In this document: positions 7,644 to 16,100 of the stretch, in pieces
Position numbering within the stretch: position 1 is the stretch's first letter
Layout: each line of letters starts with the position of its first letter
IMG/VR virus record: IMGVR_UViG_3300046010_002232
Span: 1 to 29,195 of that record
DNA: 29,195 nucleotides
Origin: a virus
Reading direction: 5' to 3' (one strand)
Notes under the pieces: model-generated
Told to the model about the DNA's origin: nothing
The model's database searches: none
Seen by the model: only the letters and a program-made list of their open reading frames with translations
Program-made: the position numbers and the translations under genes

Positions 7644-7651
7644 TATATTTG
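7644..7651 (+). promoter_or_regulatory. Bacteroidota-type -7 element (TATATTTG) for scaffold/capsid
   Basis: TATATTTG matches TAnnTTTG and is followed by an A-rich leader ending AATTTAATAAAATG at the scaffold ATG (7673). The element plus leader closely copies the arrangement at 844-873. A TTTA at 7619-7622, about 21 bases upstream, is an imperfect -33 candidate. Confidence 0.6.
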
Positions 7652-7672
7652 TAAAAAAATAAATTTAATAAA

Positions 7673-8794
7673 ATGGAAGGAGAATTTAAAGTAAGAGCAG
7701 TTGAGTTCGAGGAGAAGTCAGTTGCAGAGATAGAACAGCAATTGTTGGACAAACATGCTGAAGAAACAGGACAAGTTCAAGATGAGCCACCTGTTGATAA
7801 AGTTGATATTAGTGAATCAGTAAATACAGTTGCTGATAAACCAGTTGAAACTCAAGAGATTGAGATAGACGACAACAAAGTTCTTTCATATATTGGAAAA
7901 AGATATAACAAAGAGATTAGCAATCTTGACGAGTTGTTTGAACAAAGATCAAGCAATGATGATTTAGATCCAGAGGTTGCTACCTATTTGAAGTATAAAA
8001 AAGAAACTGGTCGTGGTATCGAGGACTTTATTCAATTAAATAAAGACTATGATTCTATGGATCAAGACCAATTGCTATTTGAATATCGCAAGAACAAAGA
8101 CAAAGATCTTGATATTGATGATATTAAATTCGATCTTGACACTCAGTTTGGATATGATCCAGACTTTGATGACGAGAAAGAGATTAAGAAAAAGCAGTTG
8201 GCTAAGAAAAAAGAACTCACTAAAGCTAAGGAGTACTTTAACGGATTAAAAGAACAGTATAAAGTTCCTCTTGAGTCAAGAGAATCTTTTGTTCCGCAAG
8301 AAGAAAAAGAAACTTACGAAGCTTACAAGAGTTATAAACAAGCTACGACTCAAGCGGAGGAGGAGCAAGCAAAAAGGTCAAAGTATTTCGCTGACAAAAC
8401 TTCTGAGTTATTCTCTGAAAAGTTCGAAGGTTTCGGATTTAGTTTGGATGAGAATAAGAAATTAGTTTATAAACCATCTGAAGCACCTGACCTACTAAAA
8501 GAGCAATCTAATCTTCAGAACTTTGTATCAAAGTTTTTGAATGATGAAGGTTATCTTAAGGACGCTGAATCTTTCCATCGTGCTATTGCAGTGGCTTCGA
8601 ACCCAGAGAAGTTTGCCAAGTTCTTTTATGAGAAAGGAATGGCAGATGCGGTTGACAATGTGGCTAAAGAGTCAAAAAATATTGATATGACTCGACAAGC
8701 TACACAAGTTACACCAGCTCCAGGTTTCAAAGTTACAGCTATAGATGATGATCGTGGCAACAGATTAGTAATTAGAAACAAAAACAAAAATTAG
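7673..8794 (+). CDS. Probable capsid scaffolding protein
   Basis: This 373-residue protein lies immediately before the major capsid gene, the usual scaffold position. It is highly charged and lacks hydrophobic core patterns typical of enzymes. The N terminus (1-70) is acidic and Pro/Glu/Val-rich. Residues 65-100 hold a small domain (NKVLSYIGKRYNKEISNLDE). Residues 125-165 are very Asp-rich (DKDLDIDDIKFDLDTQFGYD). Lys/Glu-rich helices follow at 165-260, and the C terminus is basic, ending RNKNKN. Acidic coiled-coil middles with basic C-terminal capsid-binding tails are typical of scaffolds. A minor head protein is an alternative. It follows the structured promoter region, has an A-rich leader without Shine-Dalgarno, and ends with TAG five bases before the capsid ATG. 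Confidence 0.68.
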   Translation: MEGEFKVRAVEFEEKSVAEIEQQLLDKHAEETGQVQDEPPVDKVDISESVNTVADKPVETQEIEIDDNKVLSYIGKRYNKEISNLDELFEQRSSNDDLDPEVATYLKYKKETGRGIEDFIQLNKDYDSMDQDQLLFEYRKNKDKDLDIDDIKFDLDTQFGYDPDFDDEKEIKKKQLAKKKELTKAKEYFNGLKEQYKVPLESRESFVPQEEKETYEAYKSYKQATTQAEEEQAKRSKYFADKTSELFSEKFEGFGFSLDENKKLVYKPSEAPDLLKEQSNLQNFVSKFLNDEGYLKDAESFHRAIAVASNPEKFAKFFYEKGMADAVDNVAKESKNIDMTRQATQVTPAPGFKVTAIDDDRGNRLVIRNKNKN

Positions 8795-8799
8795 AAAAA

Positions 8800-10200
8800 A
8801 TGGCTGGTACATTACAAGCGAGTCCTCCTGTAAATCTTACACCGAGCTCGATTAAGGCAGCGTTGCCTACAAACTACATCACTAACTTCAATTTCTTGAC
8901 TCAGTATCTTCCTGATACTTATGAAAAAGAATTTGAGCGTTATGGTAACCGATCAATCGCATCTTTCTTGCGTATGGTTGGTGCTGAACTTCCTTCTAAC
9001 TCTGACTTGATTAAGTGGGCAGAGCAAGGTCGTTTGCATACTAAGTATACTGGAGTATCAACTACAGGAGCAGTTTCTTCTGGTGTTCAAACATTTGACA
9101 TTGGAACAGGAACATGTGTATTTAGAGTTGGTCAAACAGTTATTTTATCATCTGCTAGTGCTAATAAATTACAAAAAGGTATTATTACTGCACTACCTGC
9201 TTCTGATCAATTTACTGTTGCATTTTACACTGCTTCTACTGATTCTCCTGGATTTACTCATACAACTTCTGATATTATCGCATTCGTTTATGGTTCTGAA
9301 TTTAAAAAAGGATCAAATGGAATGAGTGGTTCTTTGGAAGCTGAAGATAGCATCTTCGAAGTATCTCCTATTATCATCAAAGATAAATATGTTGTATCAG
9401 GATCTGATATGGCTCAAATTGGATGGGTTGAAGTAACTACTGAAAATGGTGCTACAGGTTATTTGTGGTATTTGAAATCAGAGCATGAGACTCGTCTACG
9501 TTTTGAGGACTATATGGAAATGGCTATGGTAGAAGGTGTTCCTGCTGGTTCTGGATCTGGAGCTGCTGCTTTAACAACTGGTGATTTGGGTAACAAAGGT
9601 ACTCAAGGTTTATTTAACTCCATTGAGACAAGAGGAAATGTATGGGCTGGTGGTAATCCATCTGCTTTGGCTGACTTTGATACTATCGTACAACGTCTTG
9701 ACAAGCAAGGTGCTATCGCTGAGAATGCATTGTTCTTGAATCGTCAATTCTCTTTTGATATCGATGATATGTTGGCTGCTCAAAACTCTTACGGAGTTGG
9801 TGGAACATCTTACGGATTGTTTGATAACAGCGAGCAAATGGCTTTGAATCTTGGATTCACAGGATTCCGTAGAGGTTATGAGTTCTATAAAACTGACTGG
9901 AAATATCTTAACGATGCTACTCTTCGTGGTGGTCTAGTTGGTGGAGCTGTAAACGGAGTTTTAGTTCCTGCTGGTACAACTACAGTTTATGACCAAGTTC
10001 TTGGTAAAAACGCAAAACGTCCATTCTTACACGTTCGTTACCGAGCTTCTGAAGCTGAAAACAGACGTTACAAAACTTGGATGACTGGTTCTGCTGGTGG
10101 TGCTGCAACTAGCGATCTTGATGCAATGGAGGTTAACTTCTTGACTGAAAGAGCGCTTTGTACACTTGGTGCAAACAACTTCTTTATCTTCAAAGGATAA
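8800..10200 (+). CDS. Major capsid protein
   Basis: This 466-residue protein has the length, position and sequence style of a Bacteroidota phage (crAss-like) major capsid protein, expected to adopt the HK97 fold. The N terminus contains FLTQYLPDTYEKEFERYGNR and SFLRMVGAELPSNSDLIKWA followed by EQGRLHTKY, a stretch I associate with this family. Later segments include FLHVRYRASEAENRRYKTWM and the end TERALCTLGANNFFIFKG. Codon use supports high expression: Gly, Ala and Arg codons are more GC-rich and regular (GGT, GCT, CGT) than in neighbouring genes. A strong terminator begins 11 bases after the stop. The five-base gap from the scaffold indicates co-transcription. Confidence 0.87.
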   Translation: MAGTLQASPPVNLTPSSIKAALPTNYITNFNFLTQYLPDTYEKEFERYGNRSIASFLRMVGAELPSNSDLIKWAEQGRLHTKYTGVSTTGAVSSGVQTFDIGTGTCVFRVGQTVILSSASANKLQKGIITALPASDQFTVAFYTASTDSPGFTHTTSDIIAFVYGSEFKKGSNGMSGSLEAEDSIFEVSPIIIKDKYVVSGSDMAQIGWVEVTTENGATGYLWYLKSEHETRLRFEDYMEMAMVEGVPAGSGSGAAALTTGDLGNKGTQGLFNSIETRGNVWAGGNPSALADFDTIVQRLDKQGAIAENALFLNRQFSFDIDDMLAAQNSYGVGGTSYGLFDNSEQMALNLGFTGFRRGYEFYKTDWKYLNDATLRGGLVGGAVNGVLVPAGTTTVYDQVLGKNAKRPFLHVRYRASEAENRRYKTWMTGSAGGAATSDLDAMEVNFLTERALCTLGANNFFIFKG

Positions 10201-10210
10201 GAATAAATAC

Positions 10211-10242
10211 AGAGAGGGTCTTTATTGGCCCTCTCTATTTTA
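10211..10242 (+). terminator. Strong rho-independent terminator after the capsid gene
   Basis: AGAGAGGGTC (10211-10220) pairs with GGCCCTCTCT (10227-10236) as a 10-bp stem with one G-T wobble and a 6-base loop. ATTTT and A-rich sequence follow. Its G/C-rich stem is conspicuous in this AT-rich DNA. It begins 11 bases after the capsid stop. Confidence 0.85.
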
Positions 10243-10261
10243 AAAATTTAAATTATATAAA

Positions 10262-11041
10262 ATGGAAAAATTAGCAATTAAGAGAGTTAATCTCGAACCA
10301 AAAGACAGAACTTATATTCTGAAAAACAATGAATCTCCTTTAGCTTATTATATAGCTTCAAAGGATACTCCTAGAAAACGTCTACTTTATTTTTGTGAAG
10401 AGACAAATACAAATCATCCACTTCGTTACGCTAGAAACTCAAATAGTCCTTTTCAGGAAGAACAAGATCAAAATGTAATTGTTGAACCAATTGTATTTGA
10501 AGATGGTGTTTTAACAGTTCATAGAACAAACCCAGTATTACAACAATTCTTACATTACCACCCTGGTAATGGAAATGAATTTATTGAATTTGACAATGAA
10601 AAAGATGCTGAAGAAGATATTGAATCAATGTATTCAGAACTTGATGCACAGTTGGCCGCTAGAGATTTGGCTGCAAATGACTTTAATACATTAGAAGCTG
10701 TTGCTCGTATTTTAGTTGGTGGACAAGTTGATAAAATGAGTAGTTCTGAAATTAAAAGAGACATGATGATTTATGCTAAGAGATATCCACAAGATTTCTT
10801 GGAAGCTGTAAATGACCCATCATTAAAAATAAACAACATAGCAGCTAGAGCTTTATCTGATGGTTATTTGGTATTAAAAAATAATGGAAAGGACTTGTAT
10901 TTCAATTTGAAAGAAAATAAAAAGAAATTGTTAACTATTCCATTTGGTGACAATGCAACATCTGTTTTAGCTTCATATTTACATTCAGATGAAGGTATTG
11001 AGCTGTATCAGTTCTTGGACGATAAGTTATCAAATAATTAG
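10262..11041 (+). CDS. Capsid-region protein of unknown function (259 aa)
   Basis: The product starts MEKLAIKRVNLEPKDRTYIL with ATG 10262 behind an A/T leader (TTATATAAAATG). The N-terminal half (1-100) looks beta-rich and ends with a Tyr/His segment, FLHYHPGNGNEFIEFDNEKD. The centre (115-150) is an acidic helix, and the C-terminal half is helical with small motifs such as ARILVGGQVDKMSSSEIKRD. Proteins with the 'HPxNGxxFxEFDxEKDAEED' pattern are common as hypothetical genes after the capsid in Bacteroidota phages. I know no function; a head-tail connector or capsid accessory is possible from position. It lies right after the capsid terminator with no clear promoter in the 25-base gap, so it may depend on readthrough. 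It ends with TAG beside a new -7 element. Confidence 0.75.
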   Translation: MEKLAIKRVNLEPKDRTYILKNNESPLAYYIASKDTPRKRLLYFCEETNTNHPLRYARNSNSPFQEEQDQNVIVEPIVFEDGVLTVHRTNPVLQQFLHYHPGNGNEFIEFDNEKDAEEDIESMYSELDAQLAARDLAANDFNTLEAVARILVGGQVDKMSSSEIKRDMMIYAKRYPQDFLEAVNDPSLKINNIAARALSDGYLVLKNNGKDLYFNLKENKKKLLTIPFGDNATSVLASYLHSDEGIELYQFLDDKLSNN

Positions 11042-11049
11042 TATATTTG
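11042..11049 (+). promoter_or_regulatory. Bacteroidota-type -7 element (TATATTTG)
   Basis: TATATTTG starts one base after the TAG stop of the preceding gene and precedes ATG 11081 by 31 bases. A TTG at 11015-11017 is a possible -33 partner at slightly long spacing (24 bases). The leader contains a perfect palindrome at 11063-11080. Confidence 0.55.
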
Positions 11050-11062
11050 CATCGTTATTAAC

Positions 11063-11080
11063 TTTTAAAACGTTTTAAAA
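11063..11080. promoter_or_regulatory. 18-bp perfect palindrome TTTTAAAACGTTTTAAAA abutting a start codon
   Basis: Every base of this 18-base sequence matches its reverse complement, and its last A is directly followed by ATG 11081. It lies downstream of the -7 element at 11042-11049, so it would sit in the 5' leader of the mRNA. It could be an operator for a dimeric regulator or a weak RNA structure near the start. Low-complexity A/T sequence makes palindromes easier by chance. Confidence 0.5.
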
Positions 11081-11395
11081 ATGGAAAAATTCTTAAAATT
11101 AACTGCTGGATCTAATGTTACAATTCTTAATGCTTCTAGTATTCAGTTTGTTGCAACTACGTTGGCAAATCCTACGTTAGTAGATGTTTTATATGGTGCT
11201 GGTGGTGCTACTGCTGGTTCTGATACTGTTCGTATCACATCATCTGCAACTGCAACAGCTGCTGAACAAGCTGCATTTAGAGATGCTATTTATGATGCTA
11301 TTGAATTAGCTAACAGAGCATCAAGTAATCCTGATTCATTTATTATTCCTGTATTACCTACTGGTATTACTATTGCAAGTGTAGCTTTGAATTAA
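11081..11395 (+). CDS. Small possible capsid accessory protein (104 aa)
   Basis: The product starts MEKFLKLTAGSNVTILNASS and is rich in Ala, Thr, Ser and Val. Residues 1-55 look like beta strands, and residues 58-82 form an Ala-rich helix (SSATATAAEQAAFRDAIYDA, then IELANR). The tail is Pro/Ile-rich (IIPVLPTGITIASVALN). Codon use is regular and GCT/GGT-rich, like the capsid gene, suggesting abundant expression. It has its own promoter-like element and its own strong terminator, so it forms a single-gene unit beside the capsid. These features suggest an abundant virion component such as a head auxiliary or decoration protein. This is inference; no family is recognised with certainty. Confidence 0.7.
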   Translation: MEKFLKLTAGSNVTILNASSIQFVATTLANPTLVDVLYGAGGATAGSDTVRITSSATATAAEQAAFRDAIYDAIELANRASSNPDSFIIPVLPTGITIASVALN

Positions 11396-11417
11396 TAAGC
11401 TATCAAACTAGAAAGGA

Positions 11418-11447
11418 AGAGGCACTTTTATTAAGTGCCTTTTTTTA
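11418..11447 (+). terminator. Strong rho-independent terminator
   Basis: AGGCACTT (11420-11427) pairs perfectly with AAGTGCCT (11433-11440) around a 5-base loop, and an unbroken run of T follows to 11446. The stem can extend outward with A-T pairs from the AAG before it. It closes the small capsid-accessory unit and lies just before the next promoter-like element. Confidence 0.88.
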
Positions 11448-11449
11448 TT

Positions 11450-11457
11450 TATCTTTG
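11450..11457 (+). promoter_or_regulatory. Bacteroidota-type -7 element (TATCTTTG)
   Basis: TATCTTTG matches TAnnTTTG, starts right after the terminator T tract and is 15 bases before ATG 11473. It would start the neck/tail operon. No clear -33 TTTG exists because the terminator stem occupies that position. Confidence 0.6.
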
Positions 11458-11472
11458 TAAAAAGACATTTCG

Positions 11473-12189
11473 ATGATAAATGAAGTTAGAAATACAGTTC
11501 TATCTATATTAGCTAAAGACAATCGAGGATATGTAACTCCATTTGAGTTTAACCTTTACGCTAAGCAAGCACAACTTGAAGTGTTTGAGAGATATATCTA
11601 TCTATATAGCAATGCAATTATAAAGCAGAATCAAAGAATGCATGGAGAAGGCTATGCTGATGTTCCTAAAAAGCTTTCTGAAGTTATAGATACTTTTTAT
11701 AAAATAGACCAATTGACTTACACCGCTCCTTACTTTGAAGCACCGAGCGATAGTTATTTTATTCAGAAGTTAGTTTTAAATGGAACAAAGGAAATAGAGA
11801 AAACAAGCCATCAAAAAGCTTTATATCTATTGGCTTCAAATTTAACAGCTCCTAGTGTAGCGTATCCTATTTATACTATGGCTGATAATTATGACAATAC
11901 AACTACATCAGTTTCAAACTTCACTGTTTATCCAGATACAATAATTAATAATGTGTCAGCACATTATATTAGGTATCCAAAAGAACCTAAATGGACATAC
12001 ACATCTGTTGGAGGTGATCCATTATTCAATCCATCAGCTTTAGACTATCAAGACTTTGAGATGCCTATGAGTGACTTCTCTGACTTAGTTGTCAAGATAT
12101 TACAATATGCTGGTGTATCAATTAGAGAGCAAGAGGTTATGGCTGCTGCAAAAGCTGAGGAGTTACAAGAAATACAACAAAAACAATAA
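11473..12189 (+). CDS. Neck/ring protein (crAss-like structural protein)
   Basis: This 238-residue protein starts MINEVRNTVLSILAKDNRGY and continues TPFEFNLYAKQAQLEVFERY. That opening is characteristic of a conserved structural protein located between capsid and tail genes of crAss-like and other Bacteroidota phages. The N-terminal 60 residues are helical. The middle is beta-rich and contains NVSAHYIRYPKEPKWTY (about 157-173). The C-terminal region (190-238) returns to helices, ending in a Glu/Gln/Lys tail. By position it should be one of the ring proteins stacked below the portal; that is inference from gene order. It is the first gene after a terminator and promoter-like element, and only three bases separate it from the next gene. 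Confidence 0.72.
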   Translation: MINEVRNTVLSILAKDNRGYVTPFEFNLYAKQAQLEVFERYIYLYSNAIIKQNQRMHGEGYADVPKKLSEVIDTFYKIDQLTYTAPYFEAPSDSYFIQKLVLNGTKEIEKTSHQKALYLLASNLTAPSVAYPIYTMADNYDNTTTSVSNFTVYPDTIINNVSAHYIRYPKEPKWTYTSVGGDPLFNPSALDYQDFEMPMSDFSDLVVKILQYAGVSIREQEVMAAAKAEELQEIQQKQ

Positions 12190-12192
12190 CAA

Positions 12193-13101
12193 ATGGCATA
12201 TATTACTAACTATCAATATTATACTAACAATGGTGTAGTGCCTGAAGATGTAAATTGGGGTTCTTACCAATATGTTAGTTTAGCTGACATTGTGAATAAT
12301 TTTATGCTAATGTATGTTGGTAACGATAAATTAGTTAATAATGTTGAGCGATATACTGTGTTGTTTCATGCAAAGAGAGCTATACAGGAGTTGAACTATG
12401 ACGCATTAAGAAATATTAAGGTTCTTGAATTGCAGTTAGGTAGTCAACTAAAAATGGTGTTGCCTCCAGACTATGTTAACTATGTTAGAATATCTTTACT
12501 TAGAAATGGAGTTCTATTTCAGCTAACAGAAAACAGAACAGTTCTATCAGCAACAGCATATTTACAAGACAATAATCTTGATATAATTTTCGATTTAAAT
12601 GGCGAGGTTGTTACAGGCACATCTAAGCTTGACATAATGAGACAAGACAAACAATTATATGTAGGACCTGGACCTTATAATGGTTCTTATGGTTGGGCAT
12701 ATAATGGTGACTGGTATTTTGGTTATGGTATAGGTGGAAGATATGGTCTAGAGACTGACGCTGCAAATAGAAATCCAAAGTTTACAATTAATAAAGCTGC
12801 TGGTGTTATTGACTTTTCAACTGGTGTTGAGGATGGTTATATTGTGCTTGAGTATATTTCAGATGGTATGGAAAATGGTGATGATTCTCTTATCACAATC
12901 AACAAGCTAGCAGAAGAATATATTTACAATTATTTAAAGTGGGCTGTTCTTAGCAATAAAACAGGAGTTCAAGAATACATTGTTAATAGAGTTCAAAAGG
13001 CTAAGACAGCATCTTTGCGAAATACCAAAATAAGATTGAGTAATTTACATCCAGCAAGACTATTGATGTCATTAAGAGGCAGAGATAAAATTATAAAATA
13101 A
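12193..13101 (+). CDS. Head-tail adaptor / ring protein (P22 gp4-like tubular type)
   Basis: This 302-residue protein has the pattern of the neck protein often annotated as tail tubular or P22 gp4-like in crAss-like phages. It has an N terminus with NWGSYQYVSLADIVNNFMLM, then HAKRAIQELNYDALRNIKVL and the segment MVLPPDYVNYVRISLLRNG (about 94-112). A Tyr/Gly-rich loop sits at about 156-182 (GPGPYNGSYGWAYNGDWYFG). The C terminus has a helical segment (INKLAEEYIYNYLKWAVLSN) and a basic end containing SNLHPARLLMSLRGRDKIIK. Such proteins form a ring under the portal and connect it to the tail. The TAA stop overlaps the next ATG by one base, coupling it to the stabilization-type protein. Confidence 0.75.
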   Translation: MAYITNYQYYTNNGVVPEDVNWGSYQYVSLADIVNNFMLMYVGNDKLVNNVERYTVLFHAKRAIQELNYDALRNIKVLELQLGSQLKMVLPPDYVNYVRISLLRNGVLFQLTENRTVLSATAYLQDNNLDIIFDLNGEVVTGTSKLDIMRQDKQLYVGPGPYNGSYGWAYNGDWYFGYGIGGRYGLETDAANRNPKFTINKAAGVIDFSTGVEDGYIVLEYISDGMENGDDSLITINKLAEEYIYNYLKWAVLSNKTGVQEYIVNRVQKAKTASLRNTKIRLSNLHPARLLMSLRGRDKIIK

Positions 13102-16100
13102 TGGCAGTTGAATTAAATAAGACCTTTATTAAAGGTAAAATGAATAAGGATCTTGATGAACGCCTTATTCCTGATGGTGAATATATTGATGCAATTAACG
13201 TAACTATAGATACTGCATCAGGATCTAACATTGGTGCTGTATCAAATTCACTTGGTAATGCACTAGTTTCTAATATTCAGACATTAGTTGAAGCTCAAGG
13301 AGTTACTTATTCTGGCTCAAATTCTAAGACAATTGGAGCTGTAACTTATGAGGCTGATAACCTTATCTATTGGTTGGTTACTAGTGATACATTTGACGCG
13401 ATATTTGAGTATAGTGAGGTATTCAATTTTACTAGTATTGTTTTGCTATGTACAAATCCAGGAAGTGTATTAAATTTTAATAAAAACTATCCTGTAACTG
13501 GAATTAATTTTATACCTGCGTCTAAAGGTGAAGGTCCATTCTTATATTGGACAGATGGATTAAATCCACCTAGAAGAATAAATATAGCAAGATCTAAAAG
13601 TTATACGACTGACGACCCTAGAATCGTTGAGGATATAAATGTAATTCTTAGACCACCATTGTATAGCCCTAAGATTGATTTGTCTTTTAATACTAATATT
13701 GAAACATCAAATAATATTCAAGATAAATTTATATACTTTTCATATCGATTTAAGTATAAAGACAATCAATATAGCTCACTATCTCCATTTTCATCTGTTG
13801 CTTTCCATGCAAGTGGATTCGCATATGACTACAATACAGGTGACAATAAAGGAATGCTAAATAAGTATAATGAAGTAGATGTAACATTTGACACTGGTAA
13901 TGAGTTTGTTGAACAAATTCAGGTTCTTTACTTTGATACTTATAGATTAAATGTTTATATAATTGACAATTACAATAAAGATGATTTATCGTTATTAGAT
14001 GACTCAAAATATACTATAACATTTTCAGCTAATAAAATATATACACCTATTGAATCAAGTGAAGTAACAAGACTATTTGACAATGTACCATTAACTGCAA
14101 AAGCACAAGAGATAATTGGAAACAGATTGGTTTATGGTAACTATGTTCAATTTAGAGATATTGTCAATGCTGAAGGTATAAAAATTGTTCCTAACTATGG
14201 ATTATCACTTTATCCTGAAGCTATAACTACTGAACCTAAAAAAACATTTAGAAGTGATCGTGACTATGAGATTGGTATTGTATATTTGGATGAATATGGT
14301 CGAATGACTACTGCTTTAACTAGCAAAACTAACACACTATATATACCTTCATTAAATTCTGATACAGCAAACTCTATTAAAGTAACACTTAATAATGATC
14401 CTCCTTTTTGGGCTACAAATTATAGATTTGTTATTAAACAGGCACAAGGTGATTATTATAATATATTCCCAAGGACATTTGTAGTTGATGGTGTATTTAG
14501 ATATTTTTTAATTAATGAATCTGATAGAGATAAAATTACTGTTGGTGGATATATTATATTTAAAACTGCTGATGGTATAGCTACTCATTCAAACAAACAA
14601 TTTAAAGTTCTTGAGCTTGAGTATAAAACAGCAACAAGTCCATTTACTACTGAGGGATTATATTTTAAAATTAAAGCTGATCCAGTAGATGTATTTTTAG
14701 ATGAACCTCAATCTACACCAACAAATGCAACAGGACAAGGTAGAGGTCCTAAAAATAATGCAAATCCAACTTGTCTTGGAGATCAAACTGTTAGCCCTGT
14801 AGTAGATAGATCATCAGATGTAACATTTGAATATTCGTATTATGCTAATAATGGTGATAATACATTAATATATCCATATCAAAACGGTGCTCCTGATATA
14901 AATATACAATATGCTTATGCAGGTGGAGAATTAAGTAAGGATTATAGAATATCAATAAAAATAGTTTCAGAAACAGAATTTCAAGTATCTACTGCTCCAG
15001 ATTCTGATACTGGATGGGGATCATCAATATCAATACCACCTTCGAGTTCTTCTTATTTTTTATCAATAGCACTTACGCCTACTTATGGAGATCCACCAGA
15101 TTTTGAATTATATTTTGATGATGGTAATTATAATATAGGTGACTTATACATATTTAATGTAAGATGTAATGGTATTTATAATCCTGTTCCTATTACACCT
15201 CCTTATATATTCTCATCAACAGTAATAGATGGTATATATTCATATAGTGGAATTCCTTCAGATAATGACATGGGAAATATATCTCCAGATGAGTATGGAG
15301 GTCATGCTATATTAGCTTATAATGGACCAATATATCCTGGAGCAGTCATAAATATAAATATAGTAAGAGATTATGCTCCTACAGATCCATCTGCACCTGT
15401 TAGGAATCAAAATAATACATGGACATCTGATAATTATTATAAGAATTTAGAAGAGTGGTTTTGGAGATCAGGTGCATATCAATCATTTAAATATAAAGAT
15501 TTTAGTGATAGTTTAGTAACATCTGCAAACAATATAATATTTAGAAGGTCATCAACTTCAACTCCTCAATATTCTACAGATCCTTCTTTAAGTGATCAAA
15601 CTAATTATATAGAAGAGGATATAAATGGTACACTATGTATGTTAATAAGAGGTGTCGGAGATAACTATATATGTAATAGAAATGAAATTGTAGCGACATT
15701 AGATATAACTCAAACACCAACAGTTCAACTTTCTGCTGAGACAGTGCCATTAGAATCAGATGTTGATGTGTTCTACGAAATGCGTAAGACATATAGAATT
15801 GAGAATGGTAATCACATGGTATCTTGGTATTATGCTGATTTTACATATGGAGCTATTTGGCCTGACGTACCTGCTGAATTCGATAATTATATAGTACTAG
15901 GACCTGAATCAACAACAGTTATAGAAGATACTGATATGATGCATTCTTTTAATGTTGGTGAAATAATATATCTTAGAACTACAGATACCATACCTCCTAT
16001 ATATGGCCCTCTTAATGGATATTATAACATACTTCATATTATAAATGATTATGCAATAATAATTGATGTAGATGTATCATCAGTTTTATCTGGACAAGTA

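Larger units (their letters stand above)
7448..7672 (+). promoter_or_regulatory. Structured intergenic region before the scaffold-capsid operon
   Basis: This 225-base gap, the largest non-coding stretch in the window, contains no plausible gene. After the stop-codon hairpin there are two further inverted repeats whose arms share the core GCCAAA/TTTGGC (7471-7505 and 7515-7547). A 16-base direct repeat follows (7550-7565 and 7591-7606), then the -7 element at 7644-7651. The layout of terminator-like hairpin, repeated palindromes and promoter suggests a control region that separates packaging genes from the highly expressed scaffold/capsid genes. What binds it is unknown. Confidence 0.55.

Noticed and set aside
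13750-14007. Minus-strand frame of 85 codons inside the stabilization-type gene
   Set aside because: It is antisense to a conserved coding region and its His/Tyr/Leu-rich sequence is typical of reversed codons.
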